From contig JAIUPH010000007.1 of assembly GCA_020161065.1 (NCBI GenBank), positions 372,001 through 436,000 on the forward strand: a DNA stretch of 64,000 nucleotides. The letters run 5' to 3'. Shown here piece after piece: positions 19,188-29,053 of the stretch. Source of the DNA: Pseudomonadota bacterium (lineage in GTDB: Bacteria; Pseudomonadota; Gammaproteobacteria; Burkholderiales; Burkholderiaceae_C). A program made the position numbers and the translations under genes. The notes under the pieces are model-generated. The model made no database searches, was not told where the DNA came from, and worked only from the letters and a program-made list of their open reading frames with translations. How positions within the stretch are numbered: position 1 is the first letter of the stretch; each line of letters begins with the position of its first letter.

Positions 19188-19904
19188 TCACAGCGCGCCT
19201 CCGTTTCGTTCGAAGATGACCTCGACACGCCGGTTGGCTGCCCGGCCCGAAGCGCTGTCGTTGCCGGCGGCATAGCAGCACGCGCCTTGCGACTGCACGC
19301 GCATTTCGGCGCCGGCAAGCAGGCGCGAGAGGCGCGCCGTCAGGTAGCGCTCCACCGCCTCGGCGCGGGCTTGTGCCAGAGCCTGATTTGATGCGGGGGG
19401 CCCGATGCTGTCGGTACGCCCTGCGATCAACACACGGCGAATCGGCAGCGGCTGTGCGGCCGCGAGATCGAGGGCGTCGCGGCCGGCGGTGTCGAGGTCC
19501 GATCGACCGAAGCCGAAGTGCACGACGACCTGCAGCGGTAGCGGGTCTTCGATCGCCTCGGACGCCGAAGCTGGCGGTGGCCTGTGCGAGACCGTCGGTG
19601 TCGGCGTCAACGCGTCCTGCGCGCGCTGCGCAGGCGAAGGCGAAGGCGACGGTTCCACGGCGACGGGGGTCGATGCGGGCGCAGGGAGCGACTTGGCGCT
19701 GGGCCGCGGGCAGGCTGGCGGCTGGCACAGCGCGAAGCGGGCGTCGCCCCCGAAGCCGGACTGCGCGATGCGTGCTGCGCCCATGCCGGCCGCCGCAGGT
19801 GCCGGCGACACCGACGAACTGGGCCCAGCCAGTTCCATCGAACCGCAGGCCGCCAAGCCGAACGCAATCCACGCCAGCAGCGTGCGAATGGCAGGGCGCT
19901 TCAC
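19188..19904 (-). CDS. OmpA-family lipoprotein
   Basis: 238 residues. A lipoprotein signal with lipobox 'GLAAC' is followed by a Pro/Ser-rich linker and a C-terminal OmpA-like peptidoglycan-binding domain ('[18 protein letters not shown]', then '[27 protein letters not shown]' and '[11 protein letters not shown]'). It probably anchors the outer-membrane part of the transfer channel to the cell wall. Its start overlaps the stop of the lytic transglycosylase gene by 4 nt, so both are made together. Confidence 0.85.
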   Translation of the reverse strand: MKRPAIRTLLAWIAFGLAACGSMELAGPSSSVSPAPAAAGMGAARIAQSGFGGDARFALCQPPACPRPSAKSLPAPASTPVAVEPSPSPSPAQRAQDALTPTPTVSHRPPPASASEAIEDPLPLQVVVHFGFGRSDLDTAGRDALDLAAAQPLPIRRVLIAGRTDSIGPPASNQALAQARAEAVERYLTARLSRLLAGAEMRVQSQGACCYAAGNDSASGRAANRRVEVIFERNGGAL

Positions 19905-20428
19905 GGCCTGACTCCCGCGGCCACAGGCAGCCTACGAAACACCAGCCACGCGTAGCGCGACCGGGCTTCGACGCACTGTGCGCCCTTCAGCTGCGAGCAC
20001 GCAGCGTTGTAGGCGCCGACCCCGTTCCACGTCGCACCATGGCGCGAGAACGTGTCCGCAAGCAGCCAGGCGCCGACCTGGATGTTGGTGCAGGGGTCGA
20101 ACAACTGCGCCTCGGCAATGCCGTGGCGGGCCAGCCGCGGCAGGTGCGAGCTGTTGATTTGCATGAGCCCGATGTCGTACGAGCCCGTGCGCGCGACGTG
20201 CGACCGGTTGACCGCGTGCGGATTCAAGTTCGACTCGACCTGGGCGATCGCATAGAGCAGTTCGGCCGCGACGCCGTAGCGCTGTGCCGCCTGTTCCCAG
20301 CACGCCTGAGCTGGCAGGACCCAGAACGCCATGAGCCAGAGCGCAGCCCCCCGAACGAGGCGCGCCGAAGCCGACCGCGTGTCGGACGAGGCGCAAAGCA
20401 GCGGGGTGGGCAGAGTGGCGAACATCAC
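19901..20428 (-). CDS. Lytic transglycosylase, VirB1/TraL-type
   Basis: 175 residues: a signal sequence, then an SLT domain with the catalytic glutamate in '[17 protein letters not shown]' and the family motif '[17 protein letters not shown]', ending with '[14 protein letters not shown]'. Such enzymes open the peptidoglycan locally so that the T4SS can span the envelope. It is the most upstream gene of the contiguous minus-strand transfer operon, followed directly by the OmpA-like lipoprotein. Confidence 0.88.
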   Translation of the reverse strand: MMFATLPTPLLCASSDTRSASARLVRGAALWLMAFWVLPAQACWEQAAQRYGVAAELLYAIAQVESNLNPHAVNRSHVARTGSYDIGLMQINSSHLPRLARHGIAEAQLFDPCTNIQVGAWLLADTFSRHGATWNGVGAYNAACSQLKGAQCVEARSRYAWLVFRRLPVAAGVRP

Positions 20429-20573
20429 AGCTCCGAAGACAGGTCGGCACGCTCGCTGGCCAGCATGCCGCGAGGCAAGGCTGGCGATGCCAGCGAGGGT
20501 CGGGTTCGGGTGGGCCGGCGACGGGGCCGGCAGGGTGCTCAGCGGGTCGGCGCGCTCGCGTGCGAGGGCCGCA

Positions 20574-21068
20574 TCACCCGGGGCGTGGCAGTCGCCATCG
20601 GGACGAGCGATCGGCCATGTTCAGCCGGGCCTGGCGCAGTACGCGCATGTCGGCGTCGTCGATCTGGCGGGCGAGGGCCACACAGGCGGTGGTCAGCTGG
20701 TCGAGCTGGAACTTGGGATTCGGATGCCGGTTGGCCGGCGAGCGCTGCACGGCCTGCAGCAGTTCGTACTGCGGACGCCACATCGACTCACGCCGGCGCG
20801 GTGTGTTCGGCGCGCGCAGCACGAGCTGGGTGCCGAGGAAGCCGAAGATGCGCCCGGGCGCGTCGTCCGCGTCGAAGACCAGCGAAACGCAGGCGCTGAT
20901 CAGGTCCGGGAAGCGGAAGGTCGGCGACGTGTTGTCGTCACTGCGCAGCAGGCCGTACAGCCACTCGTGCTCGTCGAGGAAGAGCCGCGTCTCGACGGTG
21001 TCTGCGTGCTCGCCGGGCGAGCTGCCGTGGGCACTGGCGTCGGGGGCGTTGTGCGAAGCGGAGATCAT
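20574..21068 (-). CDS. Protein of unknown function upstream of the transfer operon
   Basis: 164 residues, soluble, no signal peptide or membrane segment. '[24 protein letters not shown]' followed by '[15 protein letters not shown]' and a helical C-terminus '[22 protein letters not shown]' is visible. I do not recognise the family. It is transcribed with the T4SS genes, 145 nt upstream of the transglycosylase gene, and faces away from the defence island. It might be a small element-encoded regulator or an accessory relaxosome protein; neither is shown by the sequence. Confidence 0.6.
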   Translation of the reverse strand: MISASHNAPDASAHGSSPGEHADTVETRLFLDEHEWLYGLLRSDDNTSPTFRFPDLISACVSLVFDADDAPGRIFGFLGTQLVLRAPNTPRRRESMWRPQYELLQAVQRSPANRHPNPKFQLDQLTTACVALARQIDDADMRVLRQARLNMADRSSRWRLPRPG

Positions 21069-21245
21069 GGGCGCATCCCTGGGTCATCGACTGCGAGCGG
21101 TGCTCTTTGGAGCGGGTGACCGGAAGGGTAGGCAGAGTGCAGCGTCGGCACCGGGCGGAATGCGGCGAATGAGTGGGGGGTTTCGGGGTCACGGGACCGC
21201 AGTTTTGCGAACGTGCGAATGGATGACATCCAAGCCGGATTCGCA

Positions 21246-21257
21246 ACCGAATTCGGT
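21246..21257. promoter_or_regulatory. 12-bp perfect palindrome before the defence operon
   Basis: ACCGAATTCGGT is self-complementary over 12 bases and lies 29 nt upstream of the helicase ATG, within the 218-nt divergent intergenic region. It could be a repressor site controlling the defence operon. A single short palindrome can occur by chance. Between it and the ATG, GGGAGA (21270-21275) is a plausible though slightly distant ribosome site. Confidence 0.3.
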
Positions 21258-21286
21258 AGAGTCCCACCTAGGGAGACCGAAAACCA

Positions 21287-24200
21287 ATGAGGCTGGTACG
21301 AAACGCGGGGAATGACCGAGTCCTTGACCTGATCCAGGCGCATTTGGCGCCCGGCCGACGGCTGGACCTGATGTCCGGCGCCGCGTCGCTGTTTGCATTC
21401 GAGGCCATGCGCGCTTCGGCATCGGCACTGGCCGGCACCCGGTGGATCGTCCCCGGCGCGGGTGCCGATCTGGCCCTGCTCGGCGGTGATGCCGACCGGC
21501 CAGCGCGCAACCGGCTGCAGGCCGCCCATGTGGCGCGGCAAATGGCCGAATGGCTGCGTCAGGCGGCCGAAGTTCGCGCTGCGGCCGGCACCATCCCGCA
21601 AGGCCTGGCCGTCATCCGTGACGAGCAGGGTGCCCCTGTTCAGGCGGTTCACGGCTCCTTCGGCCTGTCCACCGACGGCCTGGGCCTGACCCCCGGCAAC
21701 CCGCTGTCCTTCATCCAGGCTTCGGAGTCCGCCACCGAAAGCCAGATGCTGACGCAGTGGTTCGACGCGCAGTGGGCGGCGCTGGGACAGCGCGGCGACG
21801 ACAAGGCGCAGCTTCTGGCGCAGCTCGAATCGCTGGCGGCGCCGCGCGATGCGGCCAGCGTCTATGCCGCCGTGCTGTTCCACCTGCTGCAGCGCGATGG
21901 GCAGGAGATGGACGAAGACCGCATCGTCAAGGCGGCGACGGGCATCCGCAACACGGTGGTCTGGAAGAAGCTCTACAAGTTTCAGCGCGACGGCGTCGTC
22001 GGTGCCATCGACAAGCTCGACCGCTTTGGCGGCTGCATCATTGCCGACAGCGTGGGCCTGGGAAAGACTTTCGAGGCGCTTGCAATCATCAAGTACCACG
22101 AGCTGCGCAACGACCGCGTTCTCGTGCTCGCGCCCAAGCGCCTGCGCGACAACTGGACGCTGTACAAGGCCAACGACCAGCGCAACGTGCTCGCGTCCGA
22201 CCGCTTCAACTACGACGTGCTGAACCACACCGACCTGTCGCGCGACGGCGGCTTGTCGGGCGACATCGAACTCGGCCACGTGAACTGGGGCAACTACGAC
22301 CTCGTGGTCATCGACGAGTCGCACAACTTCCGCAACAAGAAGTCGCCCAAGCAAGGCAACGAGACACGCTACGACCGGTTGATGCGCCGCATCATCCGCG
22401 AGGGCGTCAAGACCCGCGTGCTGATGCTCTCGGCCACGCCCGTCAACAACCGGCTGGCCGACCTGCGCAATCAGATCGCCTTTGTCACCGAGGGCGACGA
22501 CACGGCGCTGTTCGACCACGGCATCGCCAGCATCGACAGCACCACGCGCCGGGCACAAAAGGCCTTCAACCGCTGGCTCGAACTGCCGGAGGAAGAGAAG
22601 ACGCCCGCGCTGCTGGTGGACATGCTGGGCTTCGACTACTTCACGCTGCTGGACCACCTGACCATCGCGCGGTCTCGCCGCCACATCGAGAAGTACTACG
22701 GCATCGAAGAGACGGGCCGCTTCCCCAGCCGCTTGCGGCCGATCAACATCAAGGCCGATGTCGACCGGGCCGGCGAGTTCCGCCCGATCAAGGAGATCAA
22801 CCTCGAGATCCGGCGGCTCAAGCTGGCCAGCTACGCGCCGCTGCGCTACGTCAAGGAAGGCCGGCTCGCGGCCTACGACCAGAAGTACAGCACCGCCATC
22901 CGCGGCGGCGAGAGCATCTTCCGCCAGGTTGACCGCGAAGAGAGCCTCATCCACCTGATGCGCGTAAACCTGCTCAAGCGCATGGAAAGCTCGGTCTATT
23001 CCTTCGCGCTCACGGTGGGGCGCCAGCTCAAGGACGTGGACACGACGCTCGTGCGGCTGGCCGCCTACAAAGCCGGCAAGGACGGTGAACAGGGCGATGC
23101 CGACGAGTTCGAGGAACTCGACATCGCCGATGTCGACGTGGACGACCCGCTGTTCGAGCCGCTGCTGGTCGGCCGCAAGGTCAAGGTGCTGCTGGGCGAC
23201 CTGGACCTCGCTCGCTGGCGGCAAGACCTGACCGAGGATCGCAACCGCCTGGCCACGCTGCACGCCGCGGCCCTGCAGGTGGACGCCGGCCGCGACGACA
23301 AGTTGCTGAAGCTGCGAGAACTCATCGCCGACAAGGTGCGCAACCCGATCAACGCGGGCAACCGCAAGCTGATCGTGTTCACGGCCTTCGCCGACACGGC
23401 CGGCTACCTGTACGAGCACCTGGCCGGCTGGGCCCGTGACCAGCTCGGCATCGACAGCGCGCTTGTCACCGGCTCCGGCGGCAACCAGACCACGATGCCA
23501 GGGCTGCGCCGCGACCTCGGCAGCATCCTCACCACGTTCTCACCTCGGTCCAAGGAGCGCCCGGCGGCGCTGGGCGACGAGGGCGAGCTCGACCTGTTGA
23601 TCGCCACCGACTGCATCAGCGAAGGCCAGAACCTGCAGGACTGCGACTGGCTCGTCAACTACGACATTCACTGGAACCCAGTGCGCATCATCCAGCGCTT
23701 CGGCCGCATCGACCGCATCGGCTCGCCCAACACCAGCATTCAGCTGGTGAACTTCTGGCCCAACATGGAGCTGGAGGAGTACATCAACCTCGAACAGCGC
23801 GTCAGCGGCCGCATGGTGCTGCTGGACGTGTCGGCCACCGGCGAAGAAAACCTCATCGAGCAGCAGTCCGGCGACCCGATGAACGACCTGGAGTACCGGC
23901 GCAAGCAGCTGCTGAAGCTGCAGGACGCGGTGATCGACCTGGAAGATCTCTCCAGCGGCGTGTCGATCACCGACCTGACCTTGACCGACTTCCGCATCGA
24001 CTTGGCCCGCTACCTGAAGGCGCACCCCGGCAAGCTCGAAGCCATGCCCTTGGGCGCCAGCGCCGTGGTCACCACCACCGAGGCCGACCTGCCGGCGGGC
24101 ATCCTGTTCTGCCTGCGCGCCGAGGGCGCTGCCGCTGAGCGCGCGGTCGACCCGGGCTACCCCTTGGCGCCGGTGTACCTGGTGCATGTGTCGGACAGCG

Positions 24201-24547
24201 GCAGTGTGCTGCTGCCGTACACCCAGGCCAAACACGCGCTGGACCGGTTCAAGCGGCTGTGCGTGGGGCGCGAACTGCCCGACGCGCTGGCCGTGGCCCG
24301 ATACGGCAAGCAGACCCGCCAGGGCGCCGACATGCGCCACGCCCAGGGCCTGCTGGCGGCGGCGGTGTCATCCGTGGTGGGCAAGAGCGCAGAGCGTGCC
24401 GTGGCCAGCCTGTTCGACCCAGACGGCACGCATGCGCTGAAGGGCGAGTTCGCCGGCATGAACGACTTCGAGGTGTTGGCCTACCTGGTGGTGCTGCCCG
24501 GATCCGATGCCGCAATGGCGGATGTTGGCCCAGCCGCGGTTGTCTGA
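21287..24547 (+). CDS. SNF2/RapA-type superfamily 2 helicase of defence island
   Basis: 1086 residues. Helicase motifs are intact: Walker A 'DSVGLGKTFEAL' (about 254-264), a DEAH-type box Asp-Glu-Ser-His (343-346), 'LSATPVNN' (motif III), and in the C-terminal RecA-like domain 'DCISEGQNLQDC' and 'RFGRIDRIGS' (motifs V and VI), the SNF2 pattern. The first 130 residues show no catalytic motif I can name; they resemble the degenerate phospholipase D-like start of some defence helicases only loosely. It is the first gene of the island, 8 nt before the DUF4391-like gene. Helicases of this kind travel with type III restriction genes; it probably translocates on or remodels invading DNA. Confidence 0.85.
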   Translation: MRLVRNAGNDRVLDLIQAHLAPGRRLDLMSGAASLFAFEAMRASASALAGTRWIVPGAGADLALLGGDADRPARNRLQAAHVARQMAEWLRQAAEVRAAAGTIPQGLAVIRDEQGAPVQAVHGSFGLSTDGLGLTPGNPLSFIQASESATESQMLTQWFDAQWAALGQRGDDKAQLLAQLESLAAPRDAASVYAAVLFHLLQRDGQEMDEDRIVKAATGIRNTVVWKKLYKFQRDGVVGAIDKLDRFGGCIIADSVGLGKTFEALAIIKYHELRNDRVLVLAPKRLRDNWTLYKANDQRNVLASDRFNYDVLNHTDLSRDGGLSGDIELGHVNWGNYDLVVIDESHNFRNKKSPKQGNETRYDRLMRRIIREGVKTRVLMLSATPVNNRLADLRNQIAFVTEGDDTALFDHGIASIDSTTRRAQKAFNRWLELPEEEKTPALLVDMLGFDYFTLLDHLTIARSRRHIEKYYGIEETGRFPSRLRPINIKADVDRAGEFRPIKEINLEIRRLKLASYAPLRYVKEGRLAAYDQKYSTAIRGGESIFRQVDREESLIHLMRVNLLKRMESSVYSFALTVGRQLKDVDTTLVRLAAYKAGKDGEQGDADEFEELDIADVDVDDPLFEPLLVGRKVKVLLGDLDLARWRQDLTEDRNRLATLHAAALQVDAGRDDKLLKLRELIADKVRNPINAGNRKLIVFTAFADTAGYLYEHLAGWARDQLGIDSALVTGSGGNQTTMPGLRRDLGSILTTFSPRSKERPAALGDEGELDLLIATDCISEGQNLQDCDWLVNYDIHWNPVRIIQRFGRIDRIGSPNTSIQLVNFWPNMELEEYINLEQRVSGRMVLLDVSATGEENLIEQQSGDPMNDLEYRRKQLLKLQDAVIDLEDLSSGVSITDLTLTDFRIDLARYLKAHPGKLEAMPLGASAVVTTTEADLPAGILFCLRAEGAAAERAVDPGYPLAPVYLVHVSDSGSVLLPYTQAKHALDRFKRLCVGRELPDALAVARYGKQTRQGADMRHAQGLLAAAVSSVVGKSAERAVASLFDPDGTHALKGEFAGMNDFEVLAYLVVLPGSDAAMADVGPAAVV

Positions 24548-24555
24548 CGCCTGGC

Positions 24556-25320
24556 ATGACGATCGATGAGCTTCTTCAGGTGCTGCAACTTCCCGAATCC
24601 ACCCGGGTGCAGCAGCGTGTGCCCAAGAAGCTGCTGATCGAACATGGCGCGGCCACGCCGCAGGACAAGCGCCTGATCCAGGACGGCGTCGATGACATCG
24701 CCTGGCTCGCCTCGCTGAAACCGCACCTGACCGGTGTGCCGGCCTACGAGGACGAGCACCGCCACTACCGCGAAGCCGCGGTGCTGAGCCTGACGCTGCG
24801 CCCCGGCACCCGCCCTGCGCGGCTGGTGGAACTGCTGCACCGCGCCGTGCCGCACCCCGTGCTGCTGGCAACGACGGTGGACCAGACCTTGAGCCTGTCG
24901 GTCGCGCACCTGCGCAAATCGCAGACCGAGACTGACCAGACGGTGCTGGACGGCCCGCTGTTGTCGGTGGCCATGCCGCGGGATGGCGGTGGTGCCAGCT
25001 TCCGCGCCGCGCTGGCGCTCCCCGGCCAGCCCCGCTCGGACCTGTACGCGCTGGTGCAAGGCTGGACGGACACGCTGGCCGCGCTGGACGTGGCGCAGGA
25101 GACCGGAACCTTCCGGCCCAGCGCCAGCCGCGAGCAGGCTGCAGCACGGCACGCCGCGCTGCAGCAGCTGCGCCTGCTGCGTGCCCAGGCGGCTGAGCTT
25201 CGGGCCCGCGCCGGCAAGGAGCGCCAGCTCGCCCGCCAGGTGGCGCTGAACGAGGAACTGAGGGCCGTCCAGGCCCAGGCCGAGCAACTGCGCCAGCGCC
25301 TGGACGGCGGCGCCGCATGA
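24556..25320 (+). CDS. DUF4391-like protein associated with type III restriction genes
   Basis: 254 residues, soluble. The start 'LLQVLQLPESTRVQQRVPKKLLIEHGA' and the block 'DDIAWLASLKPHLTGVPAYEDEHRHYREAAVLSLTL' match what I know of the DUF4391 family, which is found between SNF2 helicases and type III mod genes. The C-terminal 60 residues are a Gln/Arg/Ala-rich coiled coil. Its biochemical role is not known. It lies 8 nt after the helicase gene and 121 nt before mod. The family name is from memory of typical context, the description from the sequence. Confidence 0.72.
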   Translation: MTIDELLQVLQLPESTRVQQRVPKKLLIEHGAATPQDKRLIQDGVDDIAWLASLKPHLTGVPAYEDEHRHYREAAVLSLTLRPGTRPARLVELLHRAVPHPVLLATTVDQTLSLSVAHLRKSQTETDQTVLDGPLLSVAMPRDGGGASFRAALALPGQPRSDLYALVQGWTDTLAALDVAQETGTFRPSASREQAAARHAALQQLRLLRAQAAELRARAGKERQLARQVALNEELRAVQAQAEQLRQRLDGGAA

Positions 25321-25441
25321 GTGGCGGTGCCGGCGTGGAGGGCGGGCTGCCACGGGCTGCGATGATGTGGGCCGTGCTGGCCCTTGGAACGACGAACGCC
25401 GCGACCTGAGCCACGACATACGACCGACTGAGAACCGAACG

Positions 25442-27334
25442 ATGCCTGTAGAGAAGATCGAACCCGGCGCGCCTGAATCGCAGAGTGCAGACCTGCGTGC
25501 CGACAACCTGGCTCGCCTGAAAGCGCTGTTCCCGGAACTGCTGACCGAACGGCAGGTGGACGGTCGCACGGTGCCGGCCGTCAACGTGGACGTGCTCAAG
25601 AGCCTGGTCGGCGATGCCACCGTGACCGATGCCGACGAGAAGTACGGCCTGAACTGGCACGGCAAGCGCGCCGCACGCCAACTGGCCCTGACGCCCAGCA
25701 CCGGCACCCTGCGGCCTTGCCGCGAAGAGAGCGTGGACTGGGACACGACGCAGAACCTGATGATCGAGGGCGACAACCTCGAGGTGCTGAAGCTGCTGCA
25801 GAAGAGCTACGCCGGCAAGGTAAAGCTGATCTACATCGACCCGCCGTACAACACCGGCAAGGACTTCGTCTACCCGGACAACTTTCAGGACAGCATCAAG
25901 AACTACCTGGAGCTGACGGGGCAGGTCGAGGGTGGCCGGAAGATCGCGAGCAACACGGAGGCCAGCGGTCGGTTCCATACCGACTGGCTGAACATGATCT
26001 ATCCGCGGCTGCGCCTGGCACGTGAACTTCTAAGCCAAGACGGATCAATCTTTGTGTCGATTGACGATAGAGAAGCGCCTCACTTGCGAAAGTTGGCGGA
26101 CGAGGTTTTCGGCGAAGAGAACTTTGTCGCCTGCTGCGTTTGGCAAAAACGCTACTCGCGCGAGAACCGAGGGGCCATCGGGGACGCACACGAGTACTTG
26201 GTGGTCTACGCGAAGGACTTCGACTACTTTCAGCGAATTCGAGGGCTGATTGCTCCGACTGAAGAACAGACCGCTGTTTATCGAAACTCCAATGACGATC
26301 CAAAGGGGCGTTGGCGACCGATCCCAATGACTGCTCAGGGCTACCGGCCCAACCAGATGTACGAGATCGTTACTCCATCAGGTGCACGCCACAAACCACC
26401 CGAGGGGCGATGCTGGGGAATGATTGAGAGCGAGTACCTAAAGCTCGTTGCTCAAGGTCGCATCTACTATGGGAAAGACGGCAGCAGTCAGCCCAACGTC
26501 ATCAGATATCTAACAGAGCTTGAAGGGCTGGTCCCGTGGACATGGTGGCCTTCAAGCGAGGTTGGCCATACGGATGAAGCCCGCAAGGAGATACAGACGA
26601 TCTTCGGCTCGCAATCAGTGTTTGATACACCAAAGCCCACTCGGCTGCTACAGCGAGTGCTTGAGATCGGAACAAGTCCGCTAAGCGATGACTTGGTGCT
26701 GGACTTCTTCGCTGGGTCCGGAACGGTGGGCGAGGCCGTCTATCGCCAAAACCAAAAGGATGGAGGGCGGCGGCGATTCATCGCGGTCCAGTTGCCTGAG
26801 CCCCATACCTCGGATGAGTTCGCCACAGTTGCAGAAGTCACAAAGGAGCGTCTAAGGAGAGCTGGGCGCTCGGCTTTGACCTCGGCAAGTGGCGAGTTCG
26901 ATGCTGGCTTCCGTTGCTACAAGTTGGCGACCTCGAACATCAAGGCGTGGGCGCCAAATGCATCTGATATTGGCGCATCGCTTTTCGATCACATTGAGAA
27001 CGTCGATGTTGATAGAAGCGAGGAGGACGTCCTCTACGAACTGCTGCTCAAGCTCGGCCTCGACCTGTGCGTGCCGATCCTGACTCAGAAGATCGCAAGC
27101 AAGACCGTGCATGCCATCGGCAGTGGCGTATTGATGTCCTGTCTGGACAAGGCCATCACCGCCGCCGATGCCGAGCCGCTCGCACTTGGCATCGCAGCCT
27201 GGCGCAAGGCGCTCGACCCGGCCGGCGACGTGACCTGCGTGTTCCGCGACAGTGCGTTCGAAAACGACGTGGCCAAGACTAACCTGGCCGCCATCCTCGA
27301 ACAGCACGGCATCGCCAAGGTGCGGAGCCTCTGA
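25442..27334 (+). CDS. mod: Type III restriction-modification methyltransferase Mod
   Basis: 630 residues. It carries the beta-class adenine methyltransferase order: catalytic Asp-Pro-Pro-Tyr at 133-136 in 'LIYIDPPYNTGKDF', later the SAM-binding 'DFFAGSGTVGEAV' (about 420-432), with the target recognition region between. Mod methylates the recognition site and forms the complex with Res (29050-32130). The middle (about 26030-27010) is clearly more AT-rich than the two ends and uses codons avoided elsewhere in the window, pointing to replacement of the recognition domain by recombination. The ATG at 25442 is chosen because the preceding 75 nt do not look coding. Two nucleotides separate its stop from darT. 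Confidence 0.92.
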   Translation: MPVEKIEPGAPESQSADLRADNLARLKALFPELLTERQVDGRTVPAVNVDVLKSLVGDATVTDADEKYGLNWHGKRAARQLALTPSTGTLRPCREESVDWDTTQNLMIEGDNLEVLKLLQKSYAGKVKLIYIDPPYNTGKDFVYPDNFQDSIKNYLELTGQVEGGRKIASNTEASGRFHTDWLNMIYPRLRLARELLSQDGSIFVSIDDREAPHLRKLADEVFGEENFVACCVWQKRYSRENRGAIGDAHEYLVVYAKDFDYFQRIRGLIAPTEEQTAVYRNSNDDPKGRWRPIPMTAQGYRPNQMYEIVTPSGARHKPPEGRCWGMIESEYLKLVAQGRIYYGKDGSSQPNVIRYLTELEGLVPWTWWPSSEVGHTDEARKEIQTIFGSQSVFDTPKPTRLLQRVLEIGTSPLSDDLVLDFFAGSGTVGEAVYRQNQKDGGRRRFIAVQLPEPHTSDEFATVAEVTKERLRRAGRSALTSASGEFDAGFRCYKLATSNIKAWAPNASDIGASLFDHIENVDVDRSEEDVLYELLLKLGLDLCVPILTQKIASKTVHAIGSGVLMSCLDKAITAADAEPLALGIAAWRKALDPAGDVTCVFRDSAFENDVAKTNLAAILEQHGIAKVRSL

Positions 27335-27336
27335 CC

Positions 27337-27972
27337 ATGCCGGTACCGGCGCGGCCCAAGATTTATCACATCTGTCATGTGGACCGTCTGGCGTCCATCG
27401 TGGCAGGGGGTCTGCTGTCCGACGCCGAAGTACAGCGTCAGGCGCCGCCAGGCACCGTCATCGGCATGAGCAACATCAAACAACGCCGCCTGACCGAGCT
27501 GACGCTGGACAGTCACCCCGGCCTGTATGTCGGGCAGTGCGCACCGTTCTACTTCTGTCCGCGCTCGGTGATGCTGTTCCTGATCCACAGGCGCAACCCC
27601 GAGCTGACCTACAAGGGTGGCCAGGAGCCGATCGTGCACCTGGAAGCCGACTTGCATGACGCCGTCGCGTGGGCGCAGGCCAACGGCCGGCGCTGGGCCT
27701 TCACGCTGTCCAACGCGGGCTCGTACTACTTCGAGGATCGCGCCGATCTGGCCCAGCTTGACCAGATTGACTGGACTGCCGTGGCCACAACGCAATGGCC
27801 GGCTGTGAAGGAACGCAAGCAGGCCGAGTTTCTGGTGGAGCAGAGCTTCCCGTGGCACTTGATCGAGCGCATCGGCGTGTACTCTGCGGCGATCAATGCC
27901 CAGGTGGCGCACGCCTTGCCCGTGGGCGGGCATCGGCCACCGGTGGCCGTGCTGCCGGCCTGGTACTACTGA
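27337..27972 (+). CDS. darT: DarT-family DNA ADP-ribosyltransferase toxin (DUF4433)
   Basis: 211 residues, the usual DarT length. The NAD-binding start 'IYHICHVDRLASIVAGGLL' and the later 'RKQAEFLVEQSFPWHLIERIGVYS', with the probable catalytic Glu164, are the family hallmarks. DarT adds ADP-ribose to bases in single-stranded DNA and blocks replication; the macrodomain protein encoded next (DarG) reverses this. DarTG pairs are known anti-phage toxin-antitoxin systems. Its ATG is 2 nt after the mod stop, so it is expressed with the restriction system. Whether it is subtype DarT1 or DarT2 cannot be settled by eye. Confidence 0.85.
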   Translation: MPVPARPKIYHICHVDRLASIVAGGLLSDAEVQRQAPPGTVIGMSNIKQRRLTELTLDSHPGLYVGQCAPFYFCPRSVMLFLIHRRNPELTYKGGQEPIVHLEADLHDAVAWAQANGRRWAFTLSNAGSYYFEDRADLAQLDQIDWTAVATTQWPAVKERKQAEFLVEQSFPWHLIERIGVYSAAINAQVAHALPVGGHRPPVAVLPAWYY

Positions 27973-27985
27973 CAAGGAGACCGCA

Positions 27986-29053
27986 ATGATCGAACTGACC
28001 AGCGGCGACATCTTGAAGGACGATTCCGACGCTATCGTCAACACCGTCAACTGCGTGGGCATCATGGGCCGTGGCATCGCCCTGCAGTTCAAGAACGCCT
28101 GGCCCGAGAACTTCAAGGCCTACGAGGCGGCCTGCAAGCGCGAAGAGGTGCAACCCGGCCGCATGTTCGTGTACGAGGTGGGCCAGCTGACCACACCGCG
28201 CTTCATCATCAACTTCCCCACCAAGCGCCACTGGAAGGGCAAGAGCCGCATCGAGGACATCGACTCGGGCCTGACGGCGTTGGTGAGCGAGATCCGTGCC
28301 CGCGGCATCCGGTCGGTGGCCATCCCGCCGCTGGGCAGCGGGCTGGGCGGTCTGGAGTGGAGCGACGTTCGGCCGCGCATCGAGGCCGCCTTGAGCGAGT
28401 TGCCCGAGGTGCGCGTGCGCATCTATGAACCCAAGGGCGCACCGGCGTCCGACGTGATGCAGCACAGCCGCGAGGTGCCCACGATGACGGCCGGCCGTGC
28501 CGCGCTGGTGGAACTGATGGGCCGCTACATCCGCGGCCTGCTCGACCCGACGATCACGCTGCTGGAGGTGCACAAGCTGATGTACTTCATGCAGGAGGCG
28601 GGCGAGCCGCTGCGGCTGAAGTATGTGAAGGCGCCCTATGGCCCCTATGCCGAGAACCTGCGGCATGTGCTGCTCGCCATCGAGGGGCACCTGGTCGCAG
28701 GCTATGCCGACGGCGGCGATGCGCCCGACAAGCCGCTGACGCTGGTGCCAGGCGCGGTGGACGATGCCAACGCCTTTCTGGAGGCCAATGCGAGCACGCG
28801 CGAGCGCTTCGACCGTGTGGGCCGGCTGGTGGAAGGCTTCGAGACGCCCTTCGGCCTGGAGTTGCTGGCCACCGTACATTGGGTCGCGCGCCACGAGAGC
28901 CAGGCCCGGAGCCCGGCAGATGTGGTGGAGCGCACCTATGCCTGGAACGACCGCAAGCGGCAGTTCACGCCGCGGCAGATCGGCATTGCGCTGAAGGTGT
29001 TGTCGCAGCAGGGGTGGATAGCGCCGATGCGGGCCGGGGAGGCAGCCGCGTGA
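27986..29053 (+). CDS. darG: DarG macrodomain antitoxin
   Basis: 355 residues. Residues 1-150 are a macrodomain with the DarG/TARG1-like signature 'IVNTVNCVGIMGRGIALQFK' and 'IPPLGSGLGGLEW', which removes ADP-ribose from DNA. Residues 165-345 form the DarG C-terminal domain ('LLEVHKLMYFMQEAGEPL', 'APYGPYAENL', related to SocA/Panacea-type antitoxin domains), which binds and blocks DarT. An AAGGAG ribosome site lies 6 nt before the ATG. Its stop overlaps the GTG start of res (GTGA), tying antitoxin and restriction enzyme synthesis together. Confidence 0.88.
   Translation: MIELTSGDILKDDSDAIVNTVNCVGIMGRGIALQFKNAWPENFKAYEAACKREEVQPGRMFVYEVGQLTTPRFIINFPTKRHWKGKSRIEDIDSGLTALVSEIRARGIRSVAIPPLGSGLGGLEWSDVRPRIEAALSELPEVRVRIYEPKGAPASDVMQHSREVPTMTAGRAALVELMGRYIRGLLDPTITLLEVHKLMYFMQEAGEPLRLKYVKAPYGPYAENLRHVLLAIEGHLVAGYADGGDAPDKPLTLVPGAVDDANAFLEANASTRERFDRVGRLVEGFETPFGLELLATVHWVARHESQARSPADVVERTYAWNDRKRQFTPRQIGIALKVLSQQGWIAPMRAGEAAA

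Noticed and set aside
21065..23419. 784-codon minus-strand open frame opposite the helicase
   Set aside because: No domain pattern; the plus strand has all helicase motifs in order.
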